Assembly (NCBI GenBank): GCA_905250025.1
Contig: CAJNOJ010000054.1
Span: forward strand, 186,001 to 250,000
Source of the DNA: Adineta ricciae
Taxonomy: Eukaryota > Rotifera > Eurotatoria > Adinetida > Adinetidae
Direction of reading: 5' to 3'
DNA length: 64,000 nucleotides
The position numbers and the translations under genes are program-made. How positions within the stretch are numbered: the stretch's first letter is position 1; each line of letters starts with the position of its first letter. Below are positions 11,899-24,676 of this stretch, in pieces. Below the pieces are notes generated by a model. That model was not told the DNA's origin. It searched no databases and worked only from the letters and a program-made list of their open reading frames with translations.

Positions 11899-14716
11899 CT
11901 ATTTCGGCGTATATAGACGAGCTTTTTCAATTTCTTGTTCCAGCAACTGTTGTTCTTTACTTCGTTTAAACGTGCGACGAAACCAGTTTTGAAAACGTTT
12001 AGTGATATGTTTGTAGCCAAGACCATCTGGTACTCCACCTTTTCTTGCGTCGCTTACAGCCCATAATTCATTTGCATGACGACGTTCAACTGCTTGAACA
12101 ACACATCCACCCCGAAAACCAGACATGGTATGTCCTTTCGCCAGAAGACCATGTACAACATTCTATATTGGAGATGAAAGTTCATAAAAAAACAGTAGAG
12201 AAAAAGTGTCATAATCGAGCATACCACGGGAAAGCGTTTTTCTAATTCTAATTCCATTGGAATCAATTGTTGATGTAGACGAGGCATATCAACAGCATCA
12301 CGAATACTTTTACCAAGCCATAGATTGTATATAGCAACTTGAGCAACGGATGATATTATCCGGCTTCCACCAGAACCGCCAAGAATTAGAATAACTTCTC
12401 CACTCGAATCAGTAACAATCAGAGGACTCATCGATGACATCGGTCGTTTGACTAAAATGGCATTCATCTTCTTTTCGTTATATAAACACATGCTACTCAC
12501 AAGGAGTGATGAAATTAGCTGGGCTCGGAGCGTAACCATAATAATTAGCTAAGCCAGGCTGAGAAAAATCATCCATTTGATTATTATAGATAATTCCTAA
12601 CATATCAAATTCGTCTTTCTATGTTTTATCATAAATCCTTACCTGTATGGCGTCCATAAACAAAAGCACCAAAACTATAAAATACAAATGAATTCGTTTT
12701 TCAAGGAAAGAAGAGCCATAAATTTACTCAGTGTTAACCGTACTGGTTGCAGCAACAGCATTTCCTGCGGCATCAATAATTGAACAATGACTTGTACCGT
12801 GATCTTAATCAAACAACGATTCGATCAATCAATCAATTCAATTTACTTCTTTTCATACCTGTCTGCGGTTCGAACATAGGTTCATAGTATTCCAATGGTT
12901 GTGTTTTGTCTTCTTTGATCTTTTCTCTAATCTCTTCGGCATATTCAGGAGACAATACAAGGTTTAATAGCTAAATACACATTTCCTTGCAAAGATAAAA
13001 CTCTGACAATAGTGACGATTATTCATACTTGTTCAATATTTTGATTTTTTTCAGTTTGTGAGTCATATTCGTCTCCCATAGCTGATCGTTTTCCATAGGC
13101 ATATTTGAACGTTTCATTAAGTATATGATAAAATCTCACTTGTTTCTCATCTGAATCTAACGAATGCGGTGTTAAACCATACCCTGAACAATTAAACAAC
13201 GCGTACGTGTCTCCATTTCATTCGCTTATGTTTTTTCCGATTCTTTCACTCACCATCCATTACTTTCAGAATGAGAAGAGTTATTGCAGAGCTCGCAGGT
13301 GGCGGGACACCATAGGCCGTATAATTTCCACCTAATGTCACACTAATTGAAGGTTTAACTCTTGCATGATACGTTTCTAAATCATAAGGATTGATAATTC
13401 CCCCGTGTTCTTGTATCTCTTCGCAGATTTTTTCCGATAGTTCTCCTTCATAAAAAGCGCTAGGTCCTTTTTCCGCAATAATCGATAACGTTTTCCCAAG
13501 ACGTGGCCGATAAATCGTATCACCTAAACCATATACATGATCTGAATCACCTTTGAAAAATACTCGTCTAAATAAAAAAATTCACTAGTTAATCAAGCAT
13601 AGGATAATACACCTACCGGAAAGATCGTTCTTCCCATAGTTTATTTTTACATTTCAAGATACTAAAAGCCAGTGCCTTTCGTATCGAGAATCCTTCATTA
13701 CACATATCAATAGCTGGTCGAAATAAGACTGCCCATGGCAATTTACCATAACGCTTGTGAGCCTTCCAAAAGCCAGCTATTTCACCGGGTATACCAATAG
13801 CTGAGCCACCTAAAAATAGGAGATATTTGAGCTTGATTATTCGAAAAAAGTCGTGATTTACCCTGCGTTGATGACGGTGGTGGTTTACCATCCACAAACA
13901 TTCGCTGATGTGCATTGGATGGCGCTGCTTCACGTGCATCGATAGATACACATTCCTTACGTTCGCTAGGTAATGAATATATTGTTTAAAAGAGCAAAAA
14001 ATTGCGTTTCAAGTCATATTTACACATCATAAATATTCATCAACAATCCACCGCCGATACCACTTGAATGGCAGTTATGTACGCCAACACATAGAAGAAC
14101 AGCAATCGCAGCATCGACAGAAGAACCGCCTAGGTTGAGAATACGTCTACCAAGAGAAAACAAACAAAAACTTTGATTACTATTAGCTATTCGTCATATA
14201 ACAATTACCGGCCAACTTTTGATGCTTCATCAGAATCCGAAGCAACTGCTCCGTATTTACATCTCATAAATGACGATTCACCTTCAAAACCATAATTTTC
14301 CACTCCAGGTAAATCGATTTGAAATTCTGAACGAGATATAATAGAAAAAAGAACTCTTTTAAAAATCTATCTTTAACCGATAACTCTTACTTGGCGGAAT
14401 AATATCTTCAGCATGAGTTCTAGTCGATAACGAAAATAAACGCGAAGGATAATTAACAGTTTGTAACTATTAAAATAATCGTATATTTTATTAGTTATCT
14501 TCAGCCGAAAGGAGAAAGCGTAATTTTTACTTTGAATAGAAGCCTTTTTGATGCCATAGAAAGAGGATATTTACTGATAAATGATAGAGAAGACATTATT
14601 AAAAACTATTATTTATAGAATCTGAAAGTAAATAGTGCAAAGATATTTTTATGATCAATCAATGAGAAAAAAGGGAAAAGAATTACCAAAAAAACGATAG
14701 TAACGCTTTTTCGCAT
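11899..14716 (-). CDS. GGT: Gamma-glutamyltransferase (type II membrane enzyme)
   Basis: Fifteen exons (14716-14687, 14605-14531, 14466-14391, 14326-14209, 14146-14024, 13965-13862, 13809-13617, 13567-13254, 13183-13029, 12970-12859, 12803-12728, 12674-12643, 12596-12501, 12451-12225, 12162-11899) encode 664 residues. It cleaves the gamma-glutamyl bond of glutathione outside the cell and transfers the glutamyl group. Residues 5-20 form a signal anchor. The large-subunit part shows [26 protein letters not shown] and [10 protein letters not shown]. The self-cleavage site is GTSHCS, with the nucleophile Thr near residue 437, followed by small-subunit motifs NNQMDDF and LGGSGGSR. The tail after the usual end is basic and Gln/Glu-rich (about 40 residues), which is unusual. 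Signal-anchor exon borders are the least certain part. Confidence 0.95.
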
Positions 14717-16209
14717 TCTACTTTTGGTTTTCATACATGACACTTAGTATTCTTCTTTCCTTCTACAGTTCTCTTTATTCACCAGCGTTTTCTTCAATGT
14801 GTTCGATTATCATAGGAAAAGAAATAACACGCTTTGTTTTTCCACGTTCTCAATAAAGACTGATTTTCTCTCATACTCCATCTTTTCTCTCCTTTTTTTT
14901 TTCTTCACTCCTTCTTATTTAGTCGTTACTGTTATGTTTATCAATGCACTATAGTTCTCTTCCTATTAGTAACCAACAAAAGAAACAACGCCTACGATAA
15001 CAGAAAAAAAGCGAGTGTATAACATGGTTTACTGAGCAAGGCTTTTTCAAATAATAGAATAGATGAAAGAAAAAGAACAACGAGGATTCATTTGCGTGCT
15101 AAACAAACTTAAATCAGCGAACGTAACCTTGAGCATAGGTATGTGTTGCTATTTGGTATTAATTGTGAAAAATCAGTTGTGACTGTGATGATAATTGAAC
15201 ACCGAAGAAAAGAAGTGCATGATCTCGTTGACAGACGCTGCTATGGGAGAAATTAATTATAAGAAAAGTCAGTTATTATCTATTTACTTGTCAGCTATGA
15301 ATAATCCGTGCACTGATAGATGATGCTTCGTGTTTTTCTCTTTTCTTTCAATGTCTTCAGCAACAGGAAGAGAATTAATGAGAATAGCATCTAGTATATG
15401 CGGGCTATAAGCTTGTCGAAGACAATGATCCGTATTTCACAAACATGCTATGACAGTAATCAAATTGAATTGTTGGTTGTCAAAAAAAAAGAAGTACTAG
15501 TTTGTTTTTCTATAACATAAAATTGAGTGAAGAAAAGTATGGGAAAGTCCTTTAAATGTCTCTTAGATATGTCCAATAATGAATTCGAACATATAAATAG
15601 ATTATTCTTGCATAGGACGATTTATGAATGAATAAAGAAATGTCGATAAGATGATAATTGGAACTATCAACATTTTTCAAGACCGGATCAAGAAAACGAG
15701 AACTTCCATCATGGGATTTATTTGTCGATCGCGACAGAACCGCAATGTCTATTGTCATTCTCGTTAAAAGACTAATGATTTTCTGAATTGTCTCGTTCAT
15801 ACTTAATAACAATGTCAAGCGTGAAGATTCTACTCGTATTTTCATTAATCGAAGAATCTGTTAACACTAAAACCTATCTGAAATATAAATACTGAAGAGG
15901 TTAATCAATGAAATATTCTTTGGATCTATAGGAATGCGATCGCCATTGGAGATCAATTGAATACTTTTGACAATGACGTCAAAGTTTTTTCTCATGAAAT
16001 TGCCGTCAACCAATAAACAGAACTTATTTCCTGAATGGAATGACTAAATGCATTCAGACATCACAAAATTTGTGTGAAAATGGTTACTTAGAATGGGGCA
16101 TGGAAGAAAACGCCAAAAGCTGCTTAGCACATAGTTCCGTGGAATAATCCTTTATTATCTTCTACATTGGTTTACATGAAATAGTTTTGAAGAGCCGACG
16201 TTCATCTTA
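14717..16209. other. Intergenic, 1.5 kb
   Basis: AT-rich sequence upstream of the gamma-glutamyltransferase gene. An open frame of 97 codons at 15552-15845 (minus) has no recognisable domain or splice context. Otherwise nothing seen. Confidence 0.45.
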
Positions 16210-16756
16210 TTGTGTTGTCCGAAAAGTTCGTGCCACTACCTTTCATATATATCCACAAAAATTTTCATCCATACCACTCTGTGGAGCGCAAAATTTGATT
16301 AAGATTCACTCATATTTAGACAAAATGTATTGATTAATTTGTTGAGAAAAATTATACATTCAGCGTCATATTCAAATGTACATTTCGGAACAAACAAAAT
16401 GAAGTATTCTCGATGTATTTTGTGGAAAACAGGCGACATGGACTTAAATGCAATTTTTATGCTGTGCCAGATAACTCTAGGGAAGATTAGTTATTAGTAT
16501 TTACTTTTTGTACGGAGAATTTAACAATATTCAGTTAGTTTCAGATTGAATGTTACTAAATACTCATTCTTCAGTTTTCTGAAATACACTAAGATAGGAT
16601 GATGCATATGTGATTTTTCTCAACAAATTAATTATCACGTTTTGTTCAAATATGAATAAATCTTAATAAGCTTTTGCGGTCTACACGATCGTATAGATGA
16701 AACTACCTGTGGATATATATGAGAAGTAGTTGCACAAAACTTTTCGGGCAACCTTA
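16210..16756. mobile_element. Mariner-type MITE with long terminal inverted repeats
   Basis: The left end reads GTTGTCCGAAAAGTTCGTGC and the right end, on the opposite strand, GTTGCCCGAAAAGTTTTGTG; both continue with the shared ACTAC..CATATATATCCACA block. Similarity between the arms goes on for about 140 bp (GATTAAGATT..TTAATTTGTTGAGAAAAAT in both). The ends resemble mariner/Tc1 termini and are flanked by TA. The centre has no transposase frame. So it is a non-autonomous element of about 547 bp that must have been moved by a transposase from elsewhere. Divergence between arms suggests it is not recent. Confidence 0.8.
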
Positions 16757-17674
16757 TACTTACATGTTAACAAAGTATTATTGAAAATGGTACGAAGTTT
16801 TCTCCTACTGATACTCCAATGTAACAGTAGACACATTACTCATCGTTCCGTTGTTGCATTATCCGTAACAAATATGATTGGTTTTTTGCGAGCGAATGAC
16901 TATATCGTGTATTCATTCACATATCATTCTTCGTGTACGCGTTCTTTTATTACAAGAGAAAAGTGTACCCGGTCAGTTCGAACACGACAGCTATTCCTAG
17001 AATGCATTGTATCACGTACAAAACATATATTCATACAAGACACCAATCTGTATTGTTTTTCAAATGGTTTAAATACTGAAGTGATCGTCACATATTAAGT
17101 GGGAAACGTTGATTGTTGCATAGTTTTGAAGATATTTTTGACAGTTGATAAAAAAATATAAACTGCAAAGGTGTTTTTGTAAGGATATGATAAGTTTTCA
17201 TGGGCGAATAATGTCGCATTCTTCCAACGTGATGTATCGCAATAATATATGGATAAAAATAATCTGAAAAAAGCGACTTTCGATGTACTACTGGATATCA
17301 AATGGAGAAAACAAATAAAAAGCTCGGAATTAATGTTCTATATGCGGAAAACTTTCACAAATCTTATTACCCTTGCATCATCTGGCCGTTCCTTTGATCG
17401 CGATCAAACTCACTAGAAAAATCAAATTACATTCAGAAATGCAGATAGTATTTTTGGACAGCAGTTAGACGAATTCAAAGGGTTAAGAAATGTGATCGGT
17501 GTCTCTATATAACAACAGCAATTTCCATTGAGTCCATATTGTTGTGGTCAGACAGAATCAACAAAGAGAGAGAGAGAAAAAGAAATATAACCGCCTATTG
17601 TACACTATTTGACAAAACAATATAAACACGTCCTCATCAATCGTTTTCTCAACAGACAAAAAACGGTCACCTGC
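16757..17674. other. Intergenic
   Basis: Between the MITE and an LRR-like relic. A plus-strand open frame of 122 codons overlaps the MITE end and shows no domain. Nothing else supported. Confidence 0.4.
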
Positions 17675-18010
17675 TTCGATCAGTTGCCCGGTCTATCATC
17701 TGTTTGATATCATAAATTATCATCTACATTGCCTTTCTTTCGACTAAATGCAATCGAATCGCTTATCATTGACTGTTATGCATCACCTCTTCCATTGAAA
17801 CAGTGTCCTCATTTACAATATTTGAAAACATTAATAGTGAAAGGTGTGCGGCAATGGATTGATGTTTTCAATTTTGCAAAACAACATGCGAATACATTAG
17901 GGAATCTTACGATTGCATCAAATGGATATTTCACTACGGTAAGTGGAATTACACATTGTATTACTTTGATTAAGAGAATTTTAGACAAGAATCTTATGAG
18001 CACTATATAG
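17675..18010 (+). pseudogene. Leucine-rich-repeat (F-box/LRR-like) gene fragment
   Basis: A frame around 17729-18010 reads FFRLNAIESLIIDCY, then CPHLQYLKTLIVKGV and a HANTLGNLTIASNGYF strand-turn pattern, typical of the C-terminal leucine-rich repeats of large F-box/LRR families. Repeat-like sequence in the same frame continues upstream to about 17675 but contains a stop. There is no F-box, no start exon and no continuation beyond the stop at 18010, so this is read as a decayed fragment. Identification rests on the Leu pattern alone. Confidence 0.35.
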
Positions 18011-19016
18011 ATCGGTAAAATCTGATCAGAGATTGATACTATTTAATATTCAATTGAAACGTAGGAACGGCGTGAATTTTAGTATCACAGAAATCAGTTT
18101 TTGGACATGGTCGTATTCTTCATAGGATTTTTGTATGTATAAGTGACTTGGAGAGAATTAGTTGAAGATTATCATTCAATAGTAATTAATAGTTTCGTGA
18201 AATTATCAAGCAGAAACACTATTGAAATACTATGAAGGAGTATGTAGTTGATTCTGAAGTAAATGGTGTCATTGTGTCTCGTTGTTGACCGTCCAGCTTT
18301 CGCACGAGCAAAAATTCATAAAGAATTGATAGTCTTCTGCAGTACTTTGAGATAAGAAAATGTGTTCACATTTCGTGAGCATTTTACGCATGTTTATGTT
18401 TGGTTTCTTTTCATTTGATAAGCGTGGGATGAGTAAAGATGTTTGTTATCCATGATGGAATCTGTGCGATTTCATACACAATGTTTCACATCACTTAAAT
18501 TCACTGCGATCGCTTGATTTCGGAATAGATGCAACAAACTGTCGATCATTCACTTTAATTTAAAAGGCCCCAGATTTTCGTTCACTTGTTGCTTTAATGT
18601 ATTTGGCTAATGTCGGCCCCCATATGCATGATGATTGAGATGTCCAATTTGATATTAACTTCTTTTTTTTTCTTTTGACTCTCGCAAGAGAGTATAATAT
18701 GATACTTTGTCATATTGCATCAATTTAGTGATCGGTACTAAATGAAATTTGACGAAACATGAAAATCATTCAAAATGCACAATTCACATACCAAGAATAC
18801 ATTCATGAAGATCGTGATGAAAATGAAGAAGGAAAAGAAATCGATCCGTCAGAATCGATTGTAACAAATCCGCAGATAAATCTCGATCACCAACACTGGA
18901 ATGGCGATTTGATTCGTTTTGTTTGAGAGTTGCCAATAATACTTGATTACCTTAATAACAAATATGTTTCACTATTGTGTAAAATGAGAGCATTTCAATT
19001 CCAAGCTACCTGGTAG
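18011..19016. other. Intergenic with one coding-like patch
   Basis: Mostly non-coding. An open frame of 55 codons at 18759-18926 (plus; starts MKIIQNAQFTYQEY, Glu/Asp-rich middle) has protein-like composition but no family I know and no visible splice partners. Confidence 0.3.
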
Positions 19017-19899
19017 CACATTTTTGATGATTGGTCTCATGCAAGCTTGAACCGAAGACTATCGAATGTCGTAAATTCTGCATAGACTGTCTAAACTGTT
19101 CAATGATTGATACTGATGGCAAATGTGAATACATGCTAAAATAAGATTTTGAATTGTCTGACTTTGCTTTGAAACTTCTTTCTTTTGTGTCTGCAGCCAA
19201 TTTGGCCGCTTTTGAGTCGATAAGTCAAGTTCAAGTTGTTCACCTCGACAATAAACAGCACTATTTTTATGTTGTTTAATTTTGCCCATCAAAAATGATT
19301 TACTCACATTTGTCGACCACAAGTTTTTCTGATCTAAAATACATAACGGTAAACTACACAAATGATTAAGTAACTTACTATTTTCTCCAATGTACAGTTT
19401 ATGTTTTCACATAGACGACATTTCATAGAATCGTCTTTGCAATAAAGCTAAGTTAAAAATGTCTCACATTGATTTCCAAATTCATCAAAGATATATTTTG
19501 CACATAACTTCACGGCTTTTCTCCCATTCTGGCAAATATTTACGGATGTGGTTTTTCTTCTTCTCTACGCTCGTAGAGTTGGATTTATCACAACTAGCAG
19601 GATCCCTTGATACATATTTATGATCCATGTGAATGGGAATGTGCAATGTCGAATACGAAGAATGGTCAGATATGATTTCAATTTCTGCTCCTAGTTCGTC
19701 TGCACCAAATACACACGGTGATGGAGAGATCGATCTTGAAGTAGATGTAGAAGCAGACATCGGCATAGATGCTGAATCTGATTCCGGGTGTGCTAATGAC
19801 GCGGTTGTTGTCGACTGAGAAGAGAGTGCTGAAGATGATGATTGAGATGAAGTATCGCTTTTTGAATCAACAGAATCTTCAGACGATGAACGATTTTGG
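19017..19899 (-). pseudogene. BED-finger / hAT-like (ZBED-type) relic
   Basis: Reading from about 19899 downward there is a Ser-rich acidic N terminus, then HIRKYLPEWEKSRE, an intron-like gap, and CKDDSMKCRLCENINC, a BED-like zinc-finger start as in transposase-derived ZBED-type proteins. A further exon-like block (NLWSTNVSKSFLMGK..QHKNSAVY) fits the second half of such a finger but is joined in the wrong phase. Beyond it the best family-like sequence (SIIEQFRQSMQNLRHS..GSSLHET) lies in yet another frame. At least two frame breaks and the absence of a catalytic domain argue for a dead copy. Whether it began as a hAT transposon or as a host gene derived from one cannot be decided here. Confidence 0.45.
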
Positions 19900-20963
19900 C
19901 CTTTTTTCCAATATTATCGAAGATACTTATACGTTATGTATACGCAAACCGTATTATAAGTATACATATAACAATGTACAAATTATTTTTCATAGAGTAT
20001 CCACGTGATACTTCACTACTCTCGGCAGAGTGTTAATCAGGAGTACAAATTTAAAAAACAGGGTATCATGAATCCTTTGATTACATGAAGATGGGGGATA
20101 CGAGGTATTAAAAACAATGTTAATATGATACATAACGAAATGGATTTAAAAAAGGATTGGAAGATGACATACGCGGGGTGAATATGTTCGTTACGCTCTG
20201 GAGGAACAGTCATATGAGAATTGTTCCCGCATTTCAATACAGAAAAGAACCCGTTTAACTATTAATGCCTATGTTTTAATTATATTTGAAAGAATTATTT
20301 TTGATATAGAAGTCTTATGTGGTTTTATTTTGAATATAGGTGTCATTATCATCGGGCGAATCCTCGAAATGAAACGTTGAAAATATTTAGAAAGTATTCA
20401 AGGAAAGTGTGCTCAGCTGTAATATGCGGAATTTAAATTTATATCTTGATTCGAGTTGAAATGAAAGAACTTTAATAGCTAATAAAATGCTAAGCATTAT
20501 GTCATAATGTTTTAGATCTTTCAATAACATTAACACGCACAAGAATTTGTTGAGCTATGATTAGCATTGGATGATAAAGATATAGTACATATTCATAAAT
20601 TTGAATTGCTTTTTTCAAGTAGTTGCTATTCAGATTTATTTTCATAATTAAGACCAATATTGTTATATAATACCATGGCAATATCAGGATGTTGTGAAGG
20701 AGGACATTTTTCTTTAATATTTAATGATTTGTTCCAATGCAAGATCCGTACGGTAACTCCAAGGAATTCCTTCAGTCTTTCATCTTAGAATCCGATGAAC
20801 ATTCACTGACTGTTGCTTACGCTTCAACCTTACCTGATCCACAGTCTGAACCAGTTCGATGAAAAGCAACTCGTCATAAAATTCCTGCTTATGATTAAAA
20901 CATATGTAAAATAAATAGTTTTCTTTATTAAGATATATAAAATACAACAAGGAAATAAACTAC
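19900..20963. other. Intergenic
   Basis: No gene recognised. A 43-codon plus-strand frame beginning MQDPYGNSKEFLQSF near 20740 has protein-like composition but no context. The minus-strand AATAAA near 20933 is a likely polyadenylation signal of the STRA6-like gene. Confidence 0.35.
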
Positions 20964-23670
20964 TTAGAACCGTTGAATCACTATTTGTTTTGGATCGATA
21001 TCCTCGACGAAGCTTGGTCTTTGAGCAGCCATTTGTCGTGTGTAGAACATTGCGTGTCGATGTGTATCGATATGTTCATCATTGTCACGATCGTTGATCG
21101 CTCGAAGATCGTCGAGAGTTAAATTTTTCAGAAAGGATTTGCGAAAGAACACAATGGCAGGATTTCGAACAAGATAAGCAGCTAATCTCCATTTACGAAT
21201 ATATCGTGATGATTTTCTCAGTTGCACGGCTTTTTCTTCAATTGGAAGAATATCCGAATCGCTATGCATCGCTACATATTCTTTCTTTTTTACTGCACTA
21301 TACAAATGAGAAACAAACACTAACATAATCGGATGTCGATGTGTACATTCCGTATGAATAAAACCACAATATGCGTTAAAACCACCATCCAAGAACTCTA
21401 ATTTACGGCCCAATGTTGAGTAATCCAATCGACACATATAGATAATTCCACCGACGACGCTGATTATTAAACGGAGAATTGATGAAACCAGACCGAGAAA
21501 TGCATCGAGAAAGAAGTTGAAATAGAGAAATATCATCAGATATCGACGGTTGTCCAATGCTAACACATCGCCAAAGTCTTGTAAGAAAACATATTGTGCA
21601 AGAAATAAATTGAGATATTTTTTGAACAAAAATATCAATAAACCAGGGGTAACGGCTGTAATAATCATCTCCATGACCATAGCTGAATCGATGGTTAGTA
21701 ATGTACCAATCAGTGCACTGATAATAGTTGAAAACACAGCAATGATAGCAAAACCCCAGACCAAAAAACCGATGAAATAACCAGCAAAATGAAAATTACC
21801 AAGTGCATACGACAGATAATTTGCTCGTTGTCTTCGCGGAATTTCACTATCATCGCCACGAAATGCTTGTAAGAGATTTCGACGAATATTTGCTAATAAC
21901 ACTATCAATTGAATAATTAGAATCGTTAACGTCAATGAAGCGGCAAAACTATACGTGTGAACTAGATCTGGCAAGATTATCGACAACTTAACTGGAGGTG
22001 GAGTATCTTCTGCTGCTTCGTCTCCTAATGCTTCACCCGAGCCTAACAATGTATTGAGGAAATTCTGGATACTACTTTGAAGTGTATCGAGCTTAGGAAT
22101 GATTTTGACACTAAATCGGATGGTTACGAAGAAGAGTAGAAGAAAGATGGATGAATATATGCATAAAACTCGGGAGGAATGTCGAAAATCATCTCGCCAT
22201 TCGTAAATGCGTTTAGGTATTAATCGACCAAATAACGTTCGTGTTCGTGGCCGTTCGCTCGATGAGCGGAATAAATTGCGTACATAGAGCATTTCAACCG
22301 AATCTTCATGAGATATACGTAAGAAATTACTTTCTTCTCTCCGCAACAACTCGCACACTTTCGTCTCAGTTGACATATGTCCTTTGCGATAAACACGAAT
22401 CTTTTCAATTAACATTAACGGAAGTTTCACAGTTATATAAGCTAAGCACAAAGCTTGAGGGATACTGGTGCAAATTTCCATTGCTATTAGCGAGGATCCA
22501 GTACCAAAATATTTGAGAAAAGTTTTTGTTCCATCTATATTAGCTTCGAAATCTTCACGATTGCCATAGAATATCAAGTTACACTTTCCAGTTTCGACAA
22601 TCGCTATCGCATGATGAAGCCAAAAGTAAAGTGTCGCAGCTGTTAAGGTCACTATGGAATCAATATAGACACTAGCCAAGACTGGATAGAAACGAAAGCC
22701 CATCAATAAAACTTTGAAGACACGTAGTAGAAACTTTACGAGTACACCTGCGCCAAGTTTCTTTGTATTACTATCACCATTGAGAATTTCTAACAGATCA
22801 TTGGAAATAAGAGCGAAGATAACCATTGCAAACTTGCGATCGATGTGCGAGAAGAAATCTAATGGCATTGGTGGTGCTCCGTATCCTTTACATTTGTCGC
22901 GCTTGAACGATGCTCGTTGATTCATAACCGTACATATAATAATCACCAACACAGCAACAGGAATTGTGATGACATTCACGTATTCCATATTGAAAAGGTC
23001 ACACACGGATGCATCGTTAAAGTAAGCTAATCCTTCTTGTTGAAATCTAGTGATCACCTCATTGTGAATATTTTTGACTAAACTCCATCGGATAAGAAGA
23101 GTTGCTACTGCAACGAGAATGACTAGAATAGCAACAATAATATCTTTTGAAGGAAATGTTTTTTTCACATAGATAACGAAGATTTCTTTAAGTTTGGGTT
23201 CCGTCGAGATTTTCCTATAACATACAATCGACTTTCAACGGAAGATTATTCAATCGAAGAATTACTTGACTTTCTCTTGTTTTGGGGCTTTACGTTTGAG
23301 ATAAATTTTTCGACCGATTCTTAATCCATAATACACAACGATGAGCAGTCCAGTCAACGAACCAAGTATAATCACTTCTTTTCCACTATTCGATTCTGAA
23401 GTTCACATACTTATTGCTATGATTAACAAATATCAGTGAGCAACTTACGTCGATCACAAAATTGGCCTTCTAACCAATATTTACATTGACAAGTATAATT
23501 ATCACCAGATTCACTACAATAGCCTCTCGAACCACATGGATTATGAATTGTACAATCTGAACATTCTTAATAGATTCAAAAAAAAATAGCGAAGTACTTC
23601 GCTTACTTGCTTCCGCATTGATTATGGGGATTAATGAGAAAAACACGATAATATTGATGACTAGCTTCAT
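20964..23670 (-). CDS. STRA6-like multi-pass membrane receptor with N-terminal EGF module
   Basis: Four exons (23670-23607, 23565-23449, 23395-23266, 23214-20964) encode 853 residues. Residues 1-19 form a signal peptide (VINIIVFFSLIPIINA), followed by one EGF-like module (residues about 22-60, six Cys, ending CKYWLEGQFC) and a first membrane span after ILGSLTGLLIVVYY. The long last exon has many hydrophobic spans and the C-terminal STRA6-type block GFNAYCGFIHTECTHRHP..VFVSHL. Vertebrate STRA6 takes up retinol from retinol-binding protein. Vertebrate STRA6 has no EGF module, and the ligand of this protein cannot be told from sequence. An acceptor-like ctag stands seven bases before the ATG, so trans-splicing of a leader is possible. 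Confidence 0.85.
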
Positions 23671-24143
23671 ATTTCGCTAGTTTTGGGTATTCTGTTGTAT
23701 TTATCACTTGTTTGTTTTCTCTTTTTATAGGCCGATAAACAACGTGATAAAATTTACGTCTTTTTCGAATTTTTTCTTCAGTTACGTGAAACATTTGCAA
23801 TATTGTCTATGTACACCTGAATATTTTTATGTTCTCATCGCTAGAGCGTGGTCGGATGTTACTGATGAGTCCTACGTAGGCATGTATAACCTTATTTTGC
23901 GTTATTTTTGAATAAAAAGTAATTGCTGGCAAGTCACACGATGAGGGTAATATGCTTCTCCTGTCATCTTATCATTTTATAATTAATAAATCAAAAGAAC
24001 GAATCGAAACATAAATGTACAGGTGAGGCGATTTCATTAGAAGGTACCCGCGTATTTTGATCAAAAAAATCACCTTGACATCGTTCTACTTAATTACGAA
24101 CATTTCTCAACTTTCTTTCTGTGGGAACTATTGATCAATGCCA
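23671..24143. other. Intergenic
   Basis: Upstream of the STRA6-like gene; AT-rich, no supported feature. Confidence 0.4.
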
Positions 24144-24474
24144 TTATATCCTGTAATTATCATCGATGATATCCAACTGCGAAGTAATTCGTTGCCAACG
24201 CATTATGACGTAAATAGTTATACTTCGATCAAAAAGTGACTTATTTGCTTGTGGATGAAGGTCATACTGATTTTTCGACATTTTATGTAGATGATTGTTC
24301 CATGTATCGAATGCAGGAGAAGTTTTTCGTATAAAAATATTTTCTCACCTGTGGTGATAGTGTATCAAATGCATGAATAACATGAACATACATTGTTAAT
24401 TGACAGAAAATAAACCCATATGAGTAGATATGATGAATAAGAGATATGCCGTGATTCACTCGATTGTCTTTCAT
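24144..24474 (-). CDS. Hypothetical two-exon small protein
   Basis: Exons 24474-24349 and 24266-24144 join in phase 0 (gtgag donor, tcag acceptor) to an 82-residue frame. It starts MKDNRVNHGISLIHH, has a weakly hydrophobic stretch (GFIFCQLTMYVHVIH), and the second exon contains IYVIMRWQRITSQLD. I do not recognise it. It could be a fragment of a larger gene. Support is only frame continuity across a plausible 82-bp intron. Confidence 0.3.
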
Positions 24475-24676
24475 AATGACTAACGCATAATCTTTTATTC
24501 GACTTATTCACGTTTATTGTATGACAATAGGATTATTAATAAAATTAGCTTCTTTGTAGAAAAAAGCCTATTGATATGATTGAATTGGGGTTTCTCTGTA
24601 TTGAATTTATGATTAGATGCTAGAAATCAAGTTGGACTGTAGATTCTGTTTATTATAAATAAGAAAACGATAACAA

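Noticed and set aside
15552-15845. 97-codon minus frame
   Set aside because: No domain, no splice signals in phase, isolated in non-coding sequence.
16788-17098. Plus-strand frame after the MITE
   Set aside because: Overlaps the transposon boundary, no domain, and residue composition like random AT-rich DNA.
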